From NCBI GenBank assembly GCA_003260075.1, contig QLIY01000352.1, positions 1 to 64,000 of the forward strand: a DNA stretch of 64,000 nt. The letters are read 5' to 3'. The stretch's first letter is position 1. Each line of letters begins with the position of its first letter. The translations under genes and the position numbers were made by a program. This document shows, piece after piece, positions 37,075-64,000 of the stretch. This stretch comes from Phallusia mammillata (taxonomy: Eukaryota > Chordata > Ascidiacea > Phlebobranchia > Ascidiidae). The notes below the pieces were generated by a model, which was given only the letters and a program-made list of their open reading frames with translations, did no database searches and was not told where the DNA came from.

Positions 37075-37554
37075 GACCCCGTTTGATCCGTCGGTTCACC
37101 CACAGCCCCCCAGACGTGAAATTTTTAAAACGGCTATACTTGCTAAAGTACTACATTTAGGAGTTATATGCTTTGTTATTTGGTGCAATATAAGGTATTT
37201 CAAAGAATTTGGTACCTTTTACCCATTTTCACCCCTTAAACCCCAAAATATTCGTTTCTGTCTAACGCTGGTTTGTTAAATGCGTTTGGTCAAAAAAGAG
37301 TGCTTTAAATTTATTCAAATTTGCACAGATGTTAGTTATTGTTCCGAATTTGATCCTCCTGAAGTTTGACCCCAAACGACCCAGCGGTTCACCCACAGGC
37401 CCCCAAAACGAAAAAAATTAAAAACGGCTGTACTGACCCAAGTACATAATCTGAGGGTTTCATGCTTTGTTGGTTGGTGCAATGTAAGCTATTCTAAAGA
37501 ATTTTGTAACTTTTTATTGGATTCACCCATTTTTACCCCTTAAACCCCAAAATA
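37075..37554 (+). repeat. Two diverged direct repeat units
   Basis: Unit 1 is 37075-37250 and unit 2 is 37368-37554. Shared blocks in the same order: CGGTTCACCCACAG, AAAACGGCT, ATGCTTTGTT, TTGGTGCAAT, CCCCTTAAACCCCAAAATA. Clear divergence suggests an old tandem duplication of an unidentified repeat. Confidence 0.65.
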
Positions 37555-37729
37555 ATAAGTTTTAGGCCAGAAATACAAGCCCTAATGTGCTCAAATGTAA
37601 AACAATTGTTTGCAGTAGGTTATTCGCTTAGTATTGAAAAATGTGCCTTAATCGGCCAAATAGTTACTTTTACAGCCCATAATATGTGTACACTGTCAGT
37701 CAGATAGAAGTCTCAACTCTCAAGGTAGT

Positions 37730-37827
37730 AATTCACTTGTTTACGATTAGGGCGGGTGAATGCAGCGGGAGTGCTCAGAATTCACTTGTTTACGATTAAG
37801 GCGGGTGAATGCAGCGGGAATGCCCAG
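37730..37827 (+). repeat. 49-bp tandem repeat, two copies
   Basis: Copies at 37730-37778 and 37779-37827 differ at about three positions. Each unit contains CACTTG, TGTTTAC, GATTA and GGCGGGTGAATGCAGCGGG, so it combines words that resemble E-box, forkhead and homeodomain sites. Confidence 0.85.
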
Positions 37828-38875
37828 CTTGACGTCTTGACGGACGTTTTACGAGACAGTCGTGTTGGTGATTAGAAATCAGCTGTTTTTGCGCTGCTAT
37901 GCTATGTCGTTTTATTAAGTTATCAAGCACATTTTCAGTTTTGGAAAATTGTGTTTAAAAACTGACCTTGAACGACAATATCAAGGTCAAAGCATGAGAT
38001 TAAATTGAAAGTATTTTTCCTGTTCTTATTTACTGTTTTTTTTGTAATTATATGACAATAATGATGCAAAAGAAAGTTGGGTTAAGGCTAAAGTTGGTTA
38101 AGTTTTTCCTCAAGAATCTAAAAATAACCAGGATGTATGTTTACCATAAATCCGCACAAACACGCGCGTGGGGACCCATTCGTTTTTGCTTGCAAAAACA
38201 ATCATATGTGTAGATCAAATGATGTGTATAGTAAATTGGTAAATATCTAACAATGATTGTGCCCTATTTTTACTGTTACCAAATCGCATATGCATATGTG
38301 TGGGGACCCATTAGATTATGCTTGCAGAAACAATTATGTTATAAAGTGCCAGGAAAAAGATAGGGACCCAATGAAATGTAGGTGCCAAATATATATCCAT
38401 TATAAATATAGTAAATGGTATATGTGATACATCGTTAAATATGATGTAGTATATATAAACTGGCAATATATAGGAAAACCACTGTTCTATTTCTAATGAA
38501 GGGGGGCTAAAATACTTCATGACTTCTGCTATAGCAAGGGAACTTATACATACAGCTGTAAACAATTTCCTACTATTATCTCATTCTATGTAAATGCAAT
38601 TTTTCACTTTACCCACAAACAATACCACCTAACATGGAGTAACCAATTTGCGCATCAATGTCTACACTACAGTGCTTCATCAATTAGCCACATTTTACCA
38701 CATAAACTTAAATTCTCCTTTGGGTGAAGCAGTTACATGAGGCAGCAATGATTTTTCGCCCGCCAACCAAGCCTCCATCGACCGCATAATTGCTCCCTGT
38801 CTACCTTTTTCGTATTGTTCGCGGTCACCTTGGAAACTTGACGGTATAATTGTATTCAAATCAATTTTTGTGCAG

Positions 38876-38964
38876 GCATCGTCGCCATTTTGACCCGAGA
38901 AACTGATTCCTACACAACGGAACAATCTACGGCCCTCGCTGCAGCGAAAAGTCTTGGAATACAG
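38876..38964 (+). CDS. Orphan exon candidate, weakly von Willebrand A-like
   Basis: An open 89-nt segment between a good acceptor (TTTTTGTGCAG) and donor (ACAG|GTGAAA), phase 2 nt + 29 codons, reads GIVAILTRETDS...ALAAAKSLGIQ. The pattern strand-TRET-loop-helix-GI is similar to the middle of a von Willebrand A domain, but no neighbouring exon carrying the MIDAS DxSxS or the following strand was found. An overlapping - strand open frame (38695-38925) is an equally possible exon. Either could be chance. Confidence 0.25.
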
Positions 38965-41909
38965 GTGAAACTTTTAATTAGATTCAGGTCAAATTATTGA
39001 AGATTCTGTAATGTGTTTTGTATGTTCTTAAAGAAGTGATTTTCAGATCTATTTTGATTCTAAACAATCCTGCCATAGTAAATATCAATGTGATAAGATA
39101 CCCAGAGTTGTAAGTAGGGTAGGGTCCGGGCTTAAATTGAATAAAACGGAGCATTATGATATCTGTCTAATTATTTGTGCTTTGGAATTAGCTCGCTTCG
39201 AAATAAGAAATTAACCACATAAACTTCCGTATATGTAGAGTCTGCAAGACTGCGGAAAATGGGTCTTGCTTGGTTACAGCTCTTCCTGTTAAATTAAAAT
39301 TTCAGCTTGATCTATTTCATTTGCGTGCTTTCAAATTGCTCTGACAATAATTAAGTTTATACGGGTTTGGTAAATACGTTTTGAGTTACAAATCTCAACA
39401 TAGGTAGTGAATATGCTAACATAGGCCTAACTGTGCTATTTTTGCTACCAGAATCAATGAACTATTATAAAACTGGCCTTACTAACTTATACTGACTATT
39501 TGTTTGAACAGGTAAACAGTGCACTGACCTTCAGCAAATCATGGACCAAGATAGAAACCTGAATGCCGATGTACATATTCAACGCACATCCCGTCAATGC
39601 ACATTTTACCCGGTATCGGGACGAAATTTTATGCAAAGGCGTTTGATTTTGTACCAATCCATTTTGTTTTTATCGCACATTTGCATCGTGCATAGCGCAC
39701 ATCTGATTTTATTGTCATCTCATTTAAAACAAAAGAAATTGATTTTCACCCATTTGGTTGCATGTGCCCGTTTCTATCGTCTCATATACAAGAAGAAAAT
39801 TATCGCGTGTGTTTGATTTTGCATTATCCCGTTAGGCAGACTAAGTGCAGTTGAGGTGTTGTAGGTAGAACGCTGTACGTTTTTACAAATAACAGTCAGT
39901 TTCATTTTTCTGAGGACCATGGCCGCAAAAGAGACCGACAGCTAAAAAACTTTACGATGTGTTTCACACCACAAAAAATCAACTAAATTCTGATTTTGTA
40001 GCTTTCTGAAAACAACTTGCTATAGTGTTAAATTATTCCATCTGCTAAGAATGGTGCTGAGGTTTTCAAGGTGCATTCGTACCAGATCAATACTTGGGAG
40101 TTTTGCACTGGAAAAACGTGCCCTTAAAAAAAAATATTGAATCAAACTTGAACTATACGTCATGGTCAGTTGTGGTGGTGATTCGCTTAAAAGTATAACA
40201 CTGTGTGGAACAACCATCCGATAAAACACTAGATAAATTTTCCATTATTCAATAATATTTAAAAAAAAATAGAGCTGATGACTAAAGATCTTCAATCATT
40301 TGCAGACGGAAACTTCCAAGCAAAAATAACACAACACTATAATCTTTTAGTGCCAAAACGCCACACCAACAATCAACACCATTCAAAATTTGAAAATGGG
40401 TAAAATTAGCTTTCAAAAAGCGTGTGACTGGAAAATTTCACCAACATTCGAAACTCAAACGTAACAAGGCGAACAAATTACAGCGCAATGGGTATTTGCG
40501 TTATAACGTGGATCACGTTTTCCAATTGACGTAAAGTGAATTTACGTCGGTGTGAGCGATTATGGTTGTTTAATCCGCCACTTTCGGGTTGTTTTTCCTC
40601 GCCTAAAGGGTTTCGCGTGACTCTGAACGTCGATAAACCGCAGGCACGTTTAACGACTACCTTTAAAAGTATGTTGATATACTGATCATGAATTAAAGTA
40701 AGGCTAGAACCGTTATTGTCACAAATTTATGTGGGAAATGAAAGTTCGGCTCACAAAGCTTAGGTAACAGAAAAAACGCACGTAAAGTAGGCCTATAACC
40801 AATTAAACTTGAGATTAAAAGGGACTACCCGCAGTCAAAAATCAATTGTAGCCATTTTGTTTTGAGAATATACGGATGAAACTTACAAGTACTACTTACC
40901 AGAACAATTACGTCCTTTTTAACTAAAATGGACTCTTGAAAAATTGTGTTAATATTTAGTGTCTAAATTTTCGTATTGAATTGCACAAGATTTCCCAAAC
41001 GTGAATCACATTTTTTTTAAATTGCAGCACTCGTTCCGTATCTACATAGTTGCAACATTTTAAGAAATTTTACAAGCTGCTATTTTTTACTTCCTAATTC
41101 CAAGGTGATTTTCAAACACCTGTCTTCCAGCAAGTTGTTATGGGTTTATGTCTTTTACTTCTTTGCCATTTGTGCAACTGTGTCGCAACATCGAATCGAT
41201 GGCTGACTCCAAATCGATCCTTTTTATTCCTACAGGGAATATCCCGTAATCTTTTAACGCGTCACAAGTCCCGCCGGGCCACAGCCCTCCAATTCGGCTT
41301 GATCAATTTTTATGACGTTCGACTGGTGGCGACGGCCACGGTGTCCCGCTATGGGGCCGCCGGAGTCGCGGGAATCGGGCCTTAACAGCGGGCCATTCTT
41401 GTCTCCCGTCGGCGTCTGTCTTTTCCTCTGTCAAGGTTATCGATATTATTCAAGATTTTAAATGTAAAATTTTCATAGGTGAACGATACTTAATGGGTGA
41501 AATAAATGGTGTGAAATAAAAAATAAACTGTCAAGTTTTGATTTGAACTTTGCAGTGAGTTAAAAACATGTTACCATAAAAACAGTAACGCTATGTCGCT
41601 TTTCATATTTAATTACTGGTGATGTCCAAAAGTTCTGGACGAAAGTTCCACACAAAAAACAAAAACATGTTTCTGTTTAGTAAAACATTGGCTAGCGTAA
41701 TTATCGTAAAACGTTGCATTCGTAACTAAACCCTTCATTTGAAAATCATATTATATAAAGTACAAAGCCTATAAAAAAACAGAGTATTATGTCACATTAT
41801 ATTGAACTATTTTTGCTAATTTAGTACATATTTTCGAAACATAACAAATCACTATAGCTTTTCGCATTGACATTTAACAAAAAAAAGATCTGGGTTACAT
41901 CGCCTATAC

Positions 41910-42474
41910 CAGTGGTTCTTAACCGGTGGGAAATTTCCCACTAGTGGGAAATTTATTGTTTTCAGAGGGAAATTATCTAAGTCAGCTGACCAGACTCGGG
42001 CCCGAGGGTGGAACCCGGCTTTGAATTAATCGTTAAAAGTTACTTTACTAATATTATTTCCCAAAAAAAACATGTAAGATTATTTTCAGCAAGGCTTACA
42101 AGACACATACAAATCCAAAGGCCGTTTGTTACATCACAGACAAGACTAAAAGTGTCAATGACGTTGCTGTTGTGCGCGAATAAAAGCCTTTCCTTTGTTG
42201 ATTGTGATACAATAAATGACTATTGCAAGTAGAGGAGACTCTTCAATATTCCAAAAACTTTAATCTATCACAGAAGCATTATTTAAACTAAATAAGATTG
42301 CAGTATACCTTTGGAGTTCAAGACCAAATCGCTTCACAAAATTATTTCATTGAAAGGATAATTTTTTTGTTAACGTAGGGCACAAAACATTAGTATAAAA
42401 ATAACACAGGGGGAAATTCGAAGTTGGTGGTTGACTTTAGTGGGAAACCACACCAAAAAGGTTAAGAACCACTG
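41910..42474. mobile_element. hAT-type element, 565 bp
   Basis: Flanked by a perfect 8-bp duplication GCCTATAC at 41902-41909 and 42475-42482. Perfect terminal inverted repeat CAGTGGTTCTTAACC / GGTTAAGAACCACTG. Subterminal GTGGGAAATT words are repeated near the left end and recur near the right end. Non-autonomous; the longest open frame (42008-42232) is not a transposase. Confidence 0.9.
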
Positions 42475-43383
42475 GCCTATACGTTTCTGATGGACTCCAC
42501 GTCGCTAGCGTAATCATCCAATTATCGCGTTCAACGGCTTTCAAAAGACGCGCTTTACGCGGCAACGGCAATCAAACGCAAAACAAAGAAACGACGGGCC
42601 GATTATTTCGATCGCAGCCGCCGGCTCGCAATCAGTGCCGAGTTTCGAATGCTTGCGATTTTCCACGCCACGCTGACAGCTGCTGGATTTCGGCTCAAAC
42701 TCCGGTCATTCGAATGGGCAACAATTAACGCAAGCGCGAGGTAACGCAAAGCGGGCATTCTTTTGTCCCCGCGGTCAATTGTTGGGAGTCACTAACGGCC
42801 TGACGCTTCGGCGAATTAGGGCAGAAAACGTCGTCAAGCGTCGAGACTACAGTAAAGCCTTCCAGCCGCTCCTGGAATGTCAATTATTAAATACTGATTT
42901 TCCTGCAGAGAAATCCTCGGAATCTTTCCAAACCATTCGTTTTAATCAGTTTGGAAATTAAATTAATATACGTGGCTGGATGTGGCCCCAAAATTTGTGA
43001 CTAACTTATAAGTTTTGAGAAGATAACTCGCTATGTCAACAAGTTCGGTTGCCAAAATTGTTGAGTCGGCATATTTTGAAGAAATATTCCCTCAAATTGA
43101 GACATGCTTGAAATAGTCTACGATTATTAAGACACCAGTGTAATGTTGCTGGTTATGTACAATGGGAATTCATGTACAATGCGAAGACTATTCAATTAAC
43201 GTTTGAATTAGTGTCTCGCAACGAAGTCAATACTCGACTTTCTTGACTCCACGTTGTGTTGATCAACAGGTCCCGTTCTAGACTAATAGAGCATTGCCGA
43301 TTGGCCAGACGTTTGACTCCACGTGGCGTCCCCGGCGCGCGGAGTGGGAGGGAAAAAGAGCGCGTCACTTCAGAAGAGCGGTA

Positions 43384-43458
43384 TGCGTAATGGAGCACCA
43401 CGAGTGGTTTGCGGGCAACCACGCACAGAGCGCTTTTCCACTGAGCTACAGAGGAACG
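43384..43458 (-). other. tRNA-like stretch (A box without B box)
   Basis: Read on the - strand the sequence has CTGTAGCTCAGTGG followed by AAAAGCGCTCTG, very like the 5' half (A box, D arm) of a tRNA. A proper GGTTCRANNCC B box is missing; GGTTGCCCGCAAACC is the nearest match. It may be a decayed tRNA or the head of a tRNA-derived SINE. Confidence 0.3.
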
Positions 43459-44027
43459 GCAGCGAGTAATTTTGAGATGAAATGTGGACAGGTAGGACAA
43501 AGAAGTATGTTTGCTGCCCATCTGAAAGCTTAGAGTGCCATTACTGCTTTGTTGTACAGAAGGCAAGAGCAAAGAAATGGTAATTCAAGCCAATTGGTGT
43601 GGTTAGTTTAGAAAGGCAATTTATTGCATGGTAGACAAATACGATGCGCCCTGGATGACAAGCAATCAAATACAGTTGTTTGCTTATGTGAGATTATTTC
43701 AATATGACTTGGTGATGATGGTAAGGTACAAAAACCAATGTTTTATACATCAGGGCAAACGCGACAAACGCGCCAAAATTCTGTGCTCGAAATGCCGCCG
43801 TTTTCCGACTTCGCAGTGGATGTATTCTACTTTCTGTTACAGAACAACTAGCAAACAGTTGTAACTTTCTGTATGCGCTGGTCGACCACCTGTATCGTAA
43901 AACAACGTTTGGATATATTTATGTGATTACTCAACCGTCCGTTTGTTCGTAACAGTCAGAAAACCCATTTGTTTCGAACCTGCATTTGGAGAGCTAAAAG
44001 ACGAAGCTACTGAATAATCCCCACGAA

Positions 44028-63950
<19,923 letters not shown>

Positions 63951-64000
63951 CGAAGCACGACATTGATTTCAGACCCTCATCCGATCACGTGATCAAAAAA

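Larger units (their letters stand above)
36868..44027. other. SMG5-Groucho intergenic region
   Basis: 7.2 kb without a confident gene. Contents: two diverged repeat units (37075-37250, 37368-37554), a 49-bp tandem pair (37730-37827), GTGGGGACCCATT-type words near 38160-38370, an orphan exon candidate (38876-38964), a hAT-type element (41910-42474), GC-rich blocks at about 41260-41400, 42480-42850 and 43290-43460, and a tRNA-like stretch on the - strand. The proximal part presumably includes the Groucho promoter; no TATA box stands out. Confidence 0.5.

Overview
The window looks like a piece of a tunicate nuclear genome, most likely Ciona. The sequence is AT-rich, genes are split into many short exons with small GT-AG introns, short hAT-type elements are common, and the encoded proteins are metazoan (SMG5, Groucho/TLE, an SLC22 transporter, a Golgi carbohydrate sulfotransferase). 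The species is an inference from this overall character; no species-specific marker was tested. All four recognised genes are on the + strand.

Layout: (1) 1-4445, the 3' half of an SLC22-type organic cation/carnitine transporter, open at the left edge. (2) 4073-7795, a 1.86-kb tandem duplication joined by a single N. It repeats the last two SLC22 exons and the start of the next gene, and is probably two alleles placed side by side. (3) 7720-9735, a complete five-exon chondroitin/HNK-1-type sulfotransferase. (4) 10790-36831, SMG5 of nonsense-mediated decay: 25 coding exons, about 1095 residues, spread over 26 kb because of two very large introns (5.9 and 6.9 kb) that hold GC-rich non-coding blocks and an assembly gap. 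(5) 36832-44027, a 7.2-kb intergenic region with repeats, a 565-bp hAT-type element, a 49-bp tandem repeat, one orphan exon candidate and GC-rich blocks. (6) 44028-63950, Groucho/TLE, 19 coding exons from the start codon to the stop, with Q, GP, CcN, SP and WD40 regions all recognisable.

The genes do not form a pathway. SMG5 acts in mRNA decay, Groucho is a transcriptional co-repressor, and the other two are a transporter and a Golgi enzyme. The most notable signals are: three homopolymer runs of 57-78 C on the sense strand of Groucho, two of them inside coding exons, one of which breaks the reading frame as assembled; a SMG5 PIN domain that appears to have lost the acidic residue vertebrate SMG5 keeps; at least seven hAT-like miniature elements that can be delimited by 8-bp target-site duplications (six perfect, one with a single mismatch); two apparent false duplications; and an unusually large amount of GC-rich, non-repetitive intronic DNA around Groucho, which could be regulatory. 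All exon coordinates were derived by eye from splice consensus, reading-phase continuity and family similarity.
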